Position numbers and translations under genes: made by a program. A stretch of 41,666 nucleotides of DNA from a virus. The notes beneath the pieces were generated by a model. That model was not told the origin of the DNA, ran no database searches, and was given only the letters and a program-made list of their open reading frames with translations. Shown one piece after another: positions 22,336 through 30,145 of this stretch. Positions within the stretch are counted from its first letter, which is position 1. The number at the start of each line of letters is the position of its first letter. The stretch is from IMG/VR virus record IMGVR_UViG_3300010885_005800, positions 1 through 41,666 of that record. One strand, written 5' to 3'.

Positions 22336-23250
22336 ATGGCAGCCCCAATGAGAAGTACAGACTTCCGATCAATTGTTGAGCCAATCCTCAACGAATCATT
22401 TGACGGAGTTTATGACCAAAGAGCTGACGAATGGAGCACTGTGTTCCGTGAGCAAGCTGGTATTCCCCGTAACTACCATGAAGAACCTGTTTTGTATGGT
22501 TTTGGAGCAGCGCCTCAGTTACCTGATGGCTCACCTGTTTCTTACCAACAAGGTGGTGTGCTCTTCTTGCAACGCTATATCTACAACGTATATGGCTTGG
22601 CATTTGCTTTAACCAAAGTATTGGTTGAAGACGGTGACCATATCCGTATCGGTCAGGTATACGCTAAGCATTTAGCACAATCTTTAGTAGAAACTAAGGA
22701 AACCTTATGCGCTAACGTACTTAACCGTGCGTTTAACAGTGCATATGCTGGCGGTGATGGAGTAGCATTAAACTCCAACGCACATCCAATCGTTAACGGC
22801 ACATTCAGCAACTTGCTGACTACCGCCGCAAACTTGAGCCAAACCTCCCTTGAACAGATGCTGATTCAGATCCGTCAAGCTGTTGACAACAACGGCAAGA
22901 AGATCCGTCTGCAACCTGTCAAGCTGGTAGTCGCTCCGGGCAATGTGTTCCAAGCTGAAGTGCTTTTGAAGAGCGTTCTGCGTACTGGTACAGCGAACAA
23001 CGACATCAACCCAATTAAATCAATTGGTTTGTTGCCTGAAGGCGCATCAGTAATCAGCCGTTTGACAAACGCATCCAACTGGTGGGTTCAAACAGATGCA
23101 CCAGAAGGTATGAAGCTGTTAATGCGTCGTGCATTAGAGAAGACTATGGAAGGTGACTTCGAGACTGACTCTATGCGCTATAAGGCAACTGAGCGTTATG
23201 CGGTGGGCTTTACTGACCCTCGTGCAATGTTCGGAACACCGGGCGTTTAA
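22336..23250 (+). CDS. Major capsid protein
   Basis: The 304-aa protein begins MAAPMRSTDFRSIVEPILNE and has the long-helix plus beta-rich composition of an HK97-fold coat protein. Characteristic stretches are LAFALTKVLVEDGDH (spine-helix region), VKLVVAPGNVFQAEVLL and a C-terminal DSMRYKATERYAVGFTDPRA typical of phage capsids. It has a strong AAGGAG Shine-Dalgarno and is followed by a strong terminator. The scaffold, co-chaperonin and decoration genes upstream agree with this role. Confidence 0.88.
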   Translation: MAAPMRSTDFRSIVEPILNESFDGVYDQRADEWSTVFREQAGIPRNYHEEPVLYGFGAAPQLPDGSPVSYQQGGVLFLQRYIYNVYGLAFALTKVLVEDGDHIRIGQVYAKHLAQSLVETKETLCANVLNRAFNSAYAGGDGVALNSNAHPIVNGTFSNLLTTAANLSQTSLEQMLIQIRQAVDNNGKKIRLQPVKLVVAPGNVFQAEVLLKSVLRTGTANNDINPIKSIGLLPEGASVISRLTNASNWWVQTDAPEGMKLLMRRALEKTMEGDFETDSMRYKATERYAVGFTDPRAMFGTPGV

Positions 23251-23259
23251 TGAAGTGCA

Positions 23260-23290
23260 GGGCTGGTTTAACCGCCAGCCCTTTTAATTT
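23260..23290 (+). terminator. Rho-independent terminator after the capsid gene
   Basis: GGGCTGG pairs with CCAGCCC around an 8-nt loop, followed by TTTTAATTT. It lies ten nucleotides after the capsid stop. The next gene starts only 35 nt beyond the T-run, so some readthrough is expected. Confidence 0.9.
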
Positions 23291-23324
23291 AATCAATGTC
23301 TAAGCTTTTCAAGGAGAAAGACAA

Positions 23325-24572
23325 ATGCCACAATATTCAGATGACTTATTTTTAGGCTCAGCCCAGACGTACATGGGTACGGGCTTGCGTAACTACTCTA
23401 CTACCGCAATCGGTGGTACTGGTAGCGTTTCTTCCACAACACTGACAATCACTTCTGTGGGCTTTGGCGCTCCAATCGTGGTTGGTATGTTTGTTGATGG
23501 TGCTGGCGTTACTGACGGTACTTATATCACTGCCTTTGGCACTGGTACTGGTGGCGCTGGTACATACACCCTCAATCAAGCAATCAATATCGCAAACACT
23601 GTTGCGTTGACATTACATGACTTAGAGGCTTTTGATAATCCATCACCAATGAGCATTGGTGTTGGCCCATTGGGTCGCATCTATGTGTGGGATGTTGTTC
23701 CTCAAGCTGCCGTGGCAAACAATATTGCTACGTCGCAAACTCCTGTAGCCGCTGGTTCATTGACCTTAACGGCTGGAACCAGCGTGAAGTCAATTATCAC
23801 AATCGCAGGTACTACCGCTTTCTCGCTTGATGTTCCTCGTGGCGTTAGCGTGACAACCGCAACTGCCGCAGCTTCAACATTGTCTAGCGTTGTAATTGCA
23901 GGCACTGGTGGTCAAATCACCTTTACCTCGCAATCAGGTTTGGTAACTGGTCAGCGTTTGACTATCTCTGGCACTTTGGGTGGCACAGGTACCATTACTG
24001 GCTACACCAACCCAACGACCTACATCCTGACCGCTGTGACAGCAACTTCTGCAACTTTGACTACTACAGCAGGCGCAGCAGTCGTAACCACTGCAGGTAC
24101 ACCAACAGGTTTGACTTACACCTTGGGTGTTGCTCCTGTGACGGTTACCGTGTCTGGTTTTGACATTTATGGTCAAGCGATGAGCGAAGCAATCACTTCT
24201 AGCGCCTCTGTTAGCACTGCTGTAAGTGGTTTGAAAGCCTTCTACCTTGTTACTTCTGTGACGGTAAGTGGTGCTACTGGTACTGCTCTGACTGTTGGCA
24301 CAACCAACGTGTTGGGTTGTCCAGTTCGTGTTCCTAACATTGCTTATGTGGCAAGCGTTAAGAGCAACAACGCTTTGGCGCAAGATGGCGGTACTTTTAT
24401 TGCCGCTGATACTGCAACTGCTACGACCACCACTGGTGACGTTCGTGGTACATACACCCCTGCTACCGCATCAAATGGCACCGTACGCACAGTAGTAGGA
24501 ATCTTGTTGCCAGCAATTGCCGTAGGTCCAAATGCAACCCGTGTTGGCGCCCTTGGCGTTACACAAGCCTAA
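23325..24572 (+). CDS. Beta-rich virion surface or fibre protein
   Basis: A 415-aa, Thr/Gly/Ala/Val-rich protein with repetitive Ig-like or beta-strand segments (SSTTLTITSVGFGAPIVVGM, ATTYILTAVTAT-like runs) after an N-terminus MPQYSDDLFLGSAQTYMGTG. Its location right after the capsid gene suggests a head fibre or decoration protein, though a tail-associated role is possible. It has no enzymatic motif. The Shine-Dalgarno is AAGGAGAAAG. Confidence 0.65.
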   Translation: MPQYSDDLFLGSAQTYMGTGLRNYSTTAIGGTGSVSSTTLTITSVGFGAPIVVGMFVDGAGVTDGTYITAFGTGTGGAGTYTLNQAINIANTVALTLHDLEAFDNPSPMSIGVGPLGRIYVWDVVPQAAVANNIATSQTPVAAGSLTLTAGTSVKSIITIAGTTAFSLDVPRGVSVTTATAAASTLSSVVIAGTGGQITFTSQSGLVTGQRLTISGTLGGTGTITGYTNPTTYILTAVTATSATLTTTAGAAVVTTAGTPTGLTYTLGVAPVTVTVSGFDIYGQAMSEAITSSASVSTAVSGLKAFYLVTSVTVSGATGTALTVGTTNVLGCPVRVPNIAYVASVKSNNALAQDGGTFIAADTATATTTTGDVRGTYTPATASNGTVRTVVGILLPAIAVGPNATRVGALGVTQA

Positions 24573-24584
24573 TAGGAGAACATA

Positions 24585-25403
24585 ATGGCTACAAAATTTA
24601 TGCGTGAGCCCAAGATGTTCACCACCGAGCCTTCAGTTGATGAAGTCGGTAAGGGTATGAAAAAGGGTGGTAAAGCTAAGAAGATGCAGTATGGAGGAGT
24701 AATGGTTCCTCCTATTGATCGTCCTGCTATGGCTCCTGCTGTACGTCCTATGGGTCGTCGTGCTCCTATGGCAATGCCTACAGCTCGTATGCCAATGCGT
24801 AAGAATGGTGGAAGCATTGACAACGAGAAAGATGAAATCAAACGTGTTGAAAAAGAGCTGATGCATCATGAATCTATGAGAGCTAGTAAGGCTCATAAAG
24901 GCATGAAGTCTGGTGGCGCACCTAAGGCTGGTCCTAATGTAATTGGTGGTTTAGCTGGCGGTTTGGAGGCTACTCGTGCTAATAGCAAAAAGACTACTGG
25001 TGGTGTAAGAGCTCCCGGTTATAAATCTGGTGGCTCTTTAGGCGCTAAGATGGATGCATTTGCAACAAAAACTACCTTGAAACCAAAGATTGATATTAAT
25101 GACAAAGTGGTTGGCATGAAGCAAACCAAGAGTTTTAATACCAAAACTGGTGGCGTAAAGAATACTACCGCTAATGGTGGCGCTGCAGGCTACAAGCGTG
25201 GTGGTTCAATCGCTTCTAAAGGTATGGCAATTGCTAAGAAGTACATGACTAAAACCAACACTGGCAATCCAATGCCAACTGTAAAAGGCGGAACTAAAGG
25301 CATTAAACAAGCTCCTGCTGGATACAAAGATGGTGGTCACGTTGCTATGACATGTAAGAGTACTGGTGGCTTTGCTACCATGAAAAAGATGGCTAAGTGC
25401 TAA
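24585..25403 (+). CDS. Basic GG-motif repeat protein
   Basis: The 272-aa Lys/Gly/Met-rich protein is probably disordered. GG motifs occur as MKKGGKA (25-31), YGGVM (36-40), MRKNGGSI (71-78), MKSGGAP (107-113), GYKSGGSL (145-152), GYKRGGSI (202-209) and GYKDGGHV (246-253), with additional TGG and KGG spacers. The three GYKxGG units define imperfect repeats of about 50 residues. It is preceded by AGGAG. A cluster of Pro/Met/Arg (about 43-71) divides the protein. It may be a minor virion or assembly protein; no known enzyme domain is visible. Confidence 0.75.
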   Translation: MATKFMREPKMFTTEPSVDEVGKGMKKGGKAKKMQYGGVMVPPIDRPAMAPAVRPMGRRAPMAMPTARMPMRKNGGSIDNEKDEIKRVEKELMHHESMRASKAHKGMKSGGAPKAGPNVIGGLAGGLEATRANSKKTTGGVRAPGYKSGGSLGAKMDAFATKTTLKPKIDINDKVVGMKQTKSFNTKTGGVKNTTANGGAAGYKRGGSIASKGMAIAKKYMTKTNTGNPMPTVKGGTKGIKQAPAGYKDGGHVAMTCKSTGGFATMKKMAKC

Positions 25404-25411
25404 AACTGGTT

Positions 25412-25431
25412 GGGTGGGGGAAACCTCACCC
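25412..25431 (+). promoter_or_regulatory. Stable hairpin with GAAA tetraloop in an intergenic leader
   Basis: Eight base pairs (GGGTGGGG against CCTCACCC, one G-T wobble) close a GAAA loop, a GNRA-type tetraloop. It lies between the GG-repeat gene and the next ATG. There is no clean T-run (TTCTCTTACTT follows), so RNA processing, stability or weak termination are all possible. Confidence 0.6.
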
Positions 25432-25452
25432 TTCTCTTACTTCGGAGATTTT

Positions 25453-25737
25453 ATGAGTACATTAACTAATGTATTTTCGGCGCATGCTGATGCTACTGGC
25501 ACAATTTACGCTGGTGCTACAAACCTTGCTGGGTATCAACTATTGACTGGCGGTACTGCTGGTGAAATTGTATTTCGTGATGGTGGTTCATCTGGTACTG
25601 TTCGCTTAAAGGTTAATATTGCTGCTACGCCAACCAATCCATTTTCAACTTTGATACCGGGAAATGGTATTCGTTTTTCAACGAATATTCATGTGACATT
25701 GCCAACAAGCGCTGCTGTAACAATTTTCTGCGGTTAA
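25453..25737 (+). CDS. Small beta-rich phage structural protein
   Basis: ATG 25453 is preceded by CGGAG. The 94-aa product (MSTLTNVFSAHADATGTIYA) continues with FRDGGSSGTVRLKVNI, IPGNGIRFSTNIHVTL and the end VTIFCG, a pattern common in short all-beta virion proteins of marine and freshwater phages. An upstream in-frame ATG at 25414 falls inside the hairpin and lacks a Shine-Dalgarno. It is likely a head or tail accessory protein. Confidence 0.7.
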   Translation: MSTLTNVFSAHADATGTIYAGATNLAGYQLLTGGTAGEIVFRDGGSSGTVRLKVNIAATPTNPFSTLIPGNGIRFSTNIHVTLPTSAAVTIFCG

Positions 25738-25738
25738 T

Positions 25739-26419
25739 ATGCCAAGCAAGTCTAAGGCTCAGCACAACTTGATGCAAGCCGCAGCTCACACTAAGGGTGG
25801 GTTTGGTGGCGTTCCGCAAAAAGTTGGCAAAGAATTTGTCAAAGCTGACAAAAATATGAATGATGGTGGCGTTGTTAAATCTTTGAAAAAGTCTGGGTTT
25901 TATGAAGCAGGTAAAACGAAGTCAGAGAGAGAAAAGATTGTTAGCAAAGTAACAACCAAACCCCAACGAATAGCAATGGTTGAGAAATTATTCTCATCTA
26001 AAAAAATGGCTTCTGGTGGACTTTATGAAAATATTCATAAAAAGCAAGAACGTATTGCGTCTGGCTCTGGTGAGAGAATGCGTAAAGTTGGCTCTGAAGG
26101 TGCGCCTACTAAAGAGGCGTTTATCCAATCAGCTAAAACTGCCAAGATGAAAGATGGCGGTGACGTATCATTAGCAGTTGGTCGTGGTGAGAAATTATCT
26201 ACCAAGGCTGGTGCTGGACTGACCGCTAAAGGTAGGGCAAAATACAATAGAGAAACAGGCAGTCATTTAAAGGCGCCTGCTCCGAGTCCTAAAACAAAAA
26301 AGGATGAAGGACGTAAAAAGTCTTTCTGTGCTCGGATGGCAGGAGTAGTTCATAAATCAAGTGGAGATGCGCCTAGAGCTAAGGCGTCGTTAAAGAGATG
26401 GAAATGCCCCGGCTGGTAA
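25739..26419 (+). CDS. Modular GG-motif protein with DUF6321-like C-terminus
   Basis: In 226 aa, four modules are separated by GG motifs. Residues 1-38 (MPSKSKAQHNLMQAAAHTKG onward) are of the short SKAQxxxM type. MNDGGVV (40-46) precedes a helical segment to about 88. KMASGGL (89-95) opens a module with HKKQERIASGSGERMRKVGS. MKDGGDV (137-143) opens the C-terminal module GLTAKGRAKYNRETGSHLKA, RKKSFCARMAG and KRWKCPGW, matching DUF6321. From memory, several of these modules occur as separate small proteins in other phages, so this looks like a fusion. It is highly basic; the function is unknown. Confidence 0.75.
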   Translation: MPSKSKAQHNLMQAAAHTKGGFGGVPQKVGKEFVKADKNMNDGGVVKSLKKSGFYEAGKTKSEREKIVSKVTTKPQRIAMVEKLFSSKKMASGGLYENIHKKQERIASGSGERMRKVGSEGAPTKEAFIQSAKTAKMKDGGDVSLAVGRGEKLSTKAGAGLTAKGRAKYNRETGSHLKAPAPSPKTKKDEGRKKSFCARMAGVVHKSSGDAPRAKASLKRWKCPGW

Positions 26420-26422
26420 CTT

Positions 26423-27481
26423 ATGAGCACATCAGGAACTGTAGGACAAACCGTAATTACAGTACAGAATCTTATCGATCACGGCGCACGTCGTGCTGGT
26501 AAGCTTGCTGAAGAGCTGACTAACGAACAAGTTCAGGCGGCTAAGGATAGTCTTTACTATCTTTTATCAAATTTAGCCAATCGTGGTATCCAATACTGGT
26601 GTATCGACAAAGTTGTCTACGGATTAAACCCAGACAAGTACATCTATACCCTACCAGTAGGCACGGTTGACGTTTTAAATTCAAATTATCGTACCGTAAC
26701 CCAAGTTACTTCTGGTGGTTACAGCACAACTGGTAACGGATCGTATGCTTTTGACGGTCAATGTACCAATATTTGCCAAACTACCAACAATACAAGTTCT
26801 ATTGGTATCAATAATGGCTCTGGAAACGACGTCTATATCGCTACAGTAGGCATTTTGCCTGCCATTACAGGCAGTGTGAACATCGTAATCCAGTCATCTA
26901 CTGATGGCACTACATGGGTGACTGAATATGCTCCCGGTTTGGTGACTTGGACGTCTGGAACATGGATCTATTACGACATCGACCCGTCTGCAAGCACACC
27001 ATTTTGGCGTATTCAACAAACTGCTGGCGCAAATATGGGTGTTTTTCAAGTCGTTTTTGGTACAGCGCCCTATGAGATCCCATTAGCACGTCTAAATCGT
27101 GACGATTACGTCAATTTACCGAATAAGAACTTTTTATCTAACCGTCCTTTGCAATATTGGTTTGATAGAACAATTCCACAGCCTTCAATGTACCTTTGGC
27201 CCACGCCTAATACCTTCTTTCCACAGATCGTAGCGTGGTGTCACCGTCAGATTCAAGATGTAGGCGCTCTTTCTGGTGAGATTGAGATCCCACAGCGCTG
27301 GTATCTAGCGATTCAGAACATGTTGGCGCACCAGATGGCAATGGAATTGCCTAGCGTCACCCAAGAACGTATTAATTATTGCGAAGCTCAGGCTGAAAAG
27401 TACTGGTCACAAGCTGAACAAGAAGAGCGTGATAAGTCTCCAATTTACTTTGCTCCAAACATAAGCGTTTACACCAGATGA
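26423..27481 (+). CDS. P22 gp4-like connector protein
   Basis: The N-terminal helical part of this 352-aa protein (VQNLIDHGARRAGKLAEELT, then AAKDSLYYLLSNLANRGIQY) and the C-terminal IPQRWYLAIQNMLAHQMAME segment match the gp4-like head-to-tail adaptor family seated under the portal. A beta-rich insertion of about 120 residues (about 90-215, YSTTGNGSYAFDGQCTNICQ onward) divides it, which makes it longer than a minimal adaptor. It should bind the portal and close the DNA channel. Its stop overlaps the next gene by ATGA. Confidence 0.78.
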   Translation: MSTSGTVGQTVITVQNLIDHGARRAGKLAEELTNEQVQAAKDSLYYLLSNLANRGIQYWCIDKVVYGLNPDKYIYTLPVGTVDVLNSNYRTVTQVTSGGYSTTGNGSYAFDGQCTNICQTTNNTSSIGINNGSGNDVYIATVGILPAITGSVNIVIQSSTDGTTWVTEYAPGLVTWTSGTWIYYDIDPSASTPFWRIQQTAGANMGVFQVVFGTAPYEIPLARLNRDDYVNLPNKNFLSNRPLQYWFDRTIPQPSMYLWPTPNTFFPQIVAWCHRQIQDVGALSGEIEIPQRWYLAIQNMLAHQMAMELPSVTQERINYCEAQAEKYWSQAEQEERDKSPIYFAPNISVYTR

Positions 27482-27864
27482 GCATGTGGCTAGATACCAT
27501 TGGTAATTCAGTCTTGTCGATTGCTATTTGTGATCGATGCAAGATGAAGAGAGCTTATTCCAATATTGGTCAAGATAGGAATTTACCGGGATTGCGTGTC
27601 TGCAATGAAGGTTGCAATGATGAACGTGATCCTTGGCGTTTACCAGCAAGACAACCTGAGAAGATTACGATTCGTTTCCCACGTCCAGACGCTGATGTTG
27701 CTGAGCAACAAGATGCCATTACTACTGACCCATACACTGGTAATAATCCTAACCAAGCACCTAACGTCAGCCCTCCAACGCCTGTTACTGAAGGCGAATT
27801 GGGTATCGCACCTGAGACTTCGGAAGACGATCTTGACGGCAACCTTGATAATTTGAGTCCCTAA
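27478..27864 (+). CDS. Cys-rich virion-associated protein
   Basis: The N-terminus of this 128-aa protein contains CDRCKMKRAYSNIGQDRNLP, then RVCNEGCNDERDPW, a four-cysteine zinc-finger-like pattern (C-x2-C...C-x3-C). The second half is acidic and Pro-rich. The pairing with a gp4-like gene by ATGA overlap is typical of podophages of this type, where the small protein is annotated as unknown. It may be a structural zinc-binding component of the connector region. Confidence 0.7.
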   Translation: MSMWLDTIGNSVLSIAICDRCKMKRAYSNIGQDRNLPGLRVCNEGCNDERDPWRLPARQPEKITIRFPRPDADVAEQQDAITTDPYTGNNPNQAPNVSPPTPVTEGELGIAPETSEDDLDGNLDNLSP

Positions 27865-27865
27865 T

Positions 27866-30112
27866 ATGGCAAACATAAGAATTTCGCAATTACCAACAGC
27901 TCCCTCAGCCATTACAGGCTCAGAGCTAGTTCCTATTGTCCAAAATGGGCAAACCGTACAGACAACAGTTGGCGCTATTGTTAATAGCCCTGTTCAGACT
28001 CAAACTTTTTTAACCGTTGGTAATCAGCCAAGCCTTCCTAATAGCCGTAGGATTACAACAGGTTTAGGTTTAGGAAACTCAGATAGTGGCGCCCAAGGAG
28101 CTTATCAAGTATTTCTAAATGGCTCTTCTGCAAGCTTAGAAAGCGTTGGCAATGGCATGTTAGCCAAGAGTGGCACTAACACCATTAGCGCACGGACAAT
28201 CACAGCAGGAACTAGCGGTTTAAGCGTTTCTAACGGTGATGGCGTATCTGGCAATCCAACGATTAGCACTACAGGTCTTTTGACTTTATTGGCTGGTACT
28301 GTTGGCACTGGCTTATTGGCTACTGCTGGTGGCACAACTTTAACCCCTGTAACGATTACAGGTGATGCTAATGAGATTTCTGTAACCAATGGCAATACCT
28401 CCCCAGTGATTGGAATAGCTGACAATCCAGTGATACCGGGAAGCGCATCAATCCAAATACCTGCTGGAAATACAGCTTCTCGTCCAGCTACTGGAGTAAA
28501 CGGTCAACTACGTTATAACAGCCAAACTGCTACCTTTGAAGGTTATGCAAACGGTGCTTGGGGAGCTATTGTTACTGGTACAGGCGTTACCTCAGTAGGT
28601 ACTGGCGTAGGTCTGCTCGGTGGTCCAATCACCTCAACAGGTACGATTGACATCGATACTACTGTGGTTGCCACATTAACTGGTACTCAAACCCTTACCA
28701 ACAAGACGATTTCTGGCTCTACCAATACGTTAACCAATATTGGTAATGGCTCTTTAACAAATAGTGCTATTACAATTAATGGAAGTTCTGTCAGTTTGGG
28801 TGGCAGTATTACGGTTACAGCCACAGCTACGAATGCCTTAACCATCGGTACAGGCTTGTCTGGTACAAGCTATAACGGCTCGGCTGCGGTCACTATTGCA
28901 ATTGACTCAACAGTAGCCACCTTGACTGGCTCTCAGACTTTAACCAATAAAACAATTTCTGGGTCAAGCAACACACTGACCAACATTGCTAACGCAAGCC
29001 TGACTAATTCGTCTATTACTGTTGGTACAACGGCAATTGCTTTAGGTGCATCAAGTATTACCTTGGGTGGTTTGACTTCGGTTGCTGTTACCCAAAACCC
29101 CGTTTCGGCGTTGGAATTAGCTACCAAACAATACGTTGATGCATTAGCTCAGGGGTTAGACCCTAAGGCTTCTTGCGTGGCGGCAACAACGGCAAACATT
29201 ACGCTGTCTGGAACGCAAACCATTGATGGTGTGGCGTTGATTGCTGGAGATAGGTGTTTGGTTAAAGACCAGACATTGAGCCAAGACAACGGAATTTATT
29301 TGGTTGCGTCGGGTGCATGGACTCGTGCAACGGATATGGACAATTGGCTGGAAGTGCCGGGGGCATTTACCTTTATTGAACAAGGAACCCTATACGCTGA
29401 CACTGGTTGGGTTTGTACTTCCAATGCAGGCGGTACTTTGGGTACAACTCCCATCACTTGGGCTCAATTTGCTGGTGTAGGCTCATACACCGCAGGTACA
29501 GGACTGACCCTTACGGGTACGCAGTTCAGTATTACGAATACGGCGGTCACTGCGGCTTCGTATGGTTCTGCTACTCAAACTGGTACATTTACCGTTAACG
29601 CTCAAGGGCAATTGACTTTAGCTGGAAACACTACAGTAACCCCTGCAGTTGGCTCAATTACAGGTCTAGGTACTGGCGTAGCAACTGCTTTAGCGGTCAA
29701 TACAGGCTCTTCAGGCGCTTTTGTAGTCAATGGTGGCGCATTAGGAACACCATCCTCTGGAACTTTGACATCATGCACTGGTTTACCGCTAACAACAGGC
29801 GTGACAGGCACGTTACTAGTAGGTAATGGCGGTACAGGCGTTGCTACCCTGACAGGATTGGCATACGGAAACGGTACGTCTGCCTTTACAGCGGCTACTG
29901 GTGCTGAAGTTGTTGCGGTAATCGGATCTACTGCAGTTACCAATGCAACAAACGCTGCTAACGTCACATTAAGCGCAGGATCAGGAACAACAAACTATCT
30001 TGTATATGCTTCTACTCCTACAGGAAGTGTTCCAGAATTTACAAGTACAGGCTTAACTTATAACGCTACCAACAATGCAATTACAGGTGGCATTTCAGGT
30101 GGTGCTTTTTAA
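27866..30112 (+). CDS. Tail fibre/spike protein with TLTGTQTLTNKTISG repeats
   Basis: The 748-aa N-terminus (MANIRISQLPTAPSAITGSE) is a common fibre-attachment opening. Two repeat units begin LTGTQTLTNKTISGS (about residue 271) and LTGSQTLTNKTISGS (about 352). A conserved LATKQYVDALAQGLDPKASC module is followed by an IDGVALIAGDRCLVKDQT-type domain (about 430-550). It ends GISGGAF, a C-terminus echoed by the fibre at 40416. The protein is Thr/Ser/Gly-rich and beta-helical in character, and should form a trimeric fibre contributing to host binding. Confidence 0.82.
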   Translation: MANIRISQLPTAPSAITGSELVPIVQNGQTVQTTVGAIVNSPVQTQTFLTVGNQPSLPNSRRITTGLGLGNSDSGAQGAYQVFLNGSSASLESVGNGMLAKSGTNTISARTITAGTSGLSVSNGDGVSGNPTISTTGLLTLLAGTVGTGLLATAGGTTLTPVTITGDANEISVTNGNTSPVIGIADNPVIPGSASIQIPAGNTASRPATGVNGQLRYNSQTATFEGYANGAWGAIVTGTGVTSVGTGVGLLGGPITSTGTIDIDTTVVATLTGTQTLTNKTISGSTNTLTNIGNGSLTNSAITINGSSVSLGGSITVTATATNALTIGTGLSGTSYNGSAAVTIAIDSTVATLTGSQTLTNKTISGSSNTLTNIANASLTNSSITVGTTAIALGASSITLGGLTSVAVTQNPVSALELATKQYVDALAQGLDPKASCVAATTANITLSGTQTIDGVALIAGDRCLVKDQTLSQDNGIYLVASGAWTRATDMDNWLEVPGAFTFIEQGTLYADTGWVCTSNAGGTLGTTPITWAQFAGVGSYTAGTGLTLTGTQFSITNTAVTAASYGSATQTGTFTVNAQGQLTLAGNTTVTPAVGSITGLGTGVATALAVNTGSSGAFVVNGGALGTPSSGTLTSCTGLPLTTGVTGTLLVGNGGTGVATLTGLAYGNGTSAFTAATGAEVVAVIGSTAVTNATNAANVTLSAGSGTTNYLVYASTPTGSVPEFTSTGLTYNATNNAITGGISGGAF

Positions 30113-30145
30113 TGTCTAAATATATAATGGCTCAAAGGATTTAAT

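Noticed and set aside
23934-24383. Antisense 149-residue frame under the beta-rich virion gene
   Set aside because: Its Cys/Ser/Thr/Arg-heavy composition is what the reverse frame of Thr/Gly-rich coding DNA gives; it has no ribosome site and no operon context.
23700-25620. GG pairs in beta-rich virion proteins (for example AQDGGTF and FRDGGSS)
   Set aside because: They lie in ordinary beta-turn contexts without the basic Met/Lys-x-GG surroundings and were not counted with the GG-motif family.
29602-29967. Antisense frame within the 748-aa fibre gene
   Set aside because: Long antisense openness follows from Thr/Gly/Ala-rich codons of the sense gene; there is no Shine-Dalgarno and the Val/Pro/Ala composition is typical of such shadows.
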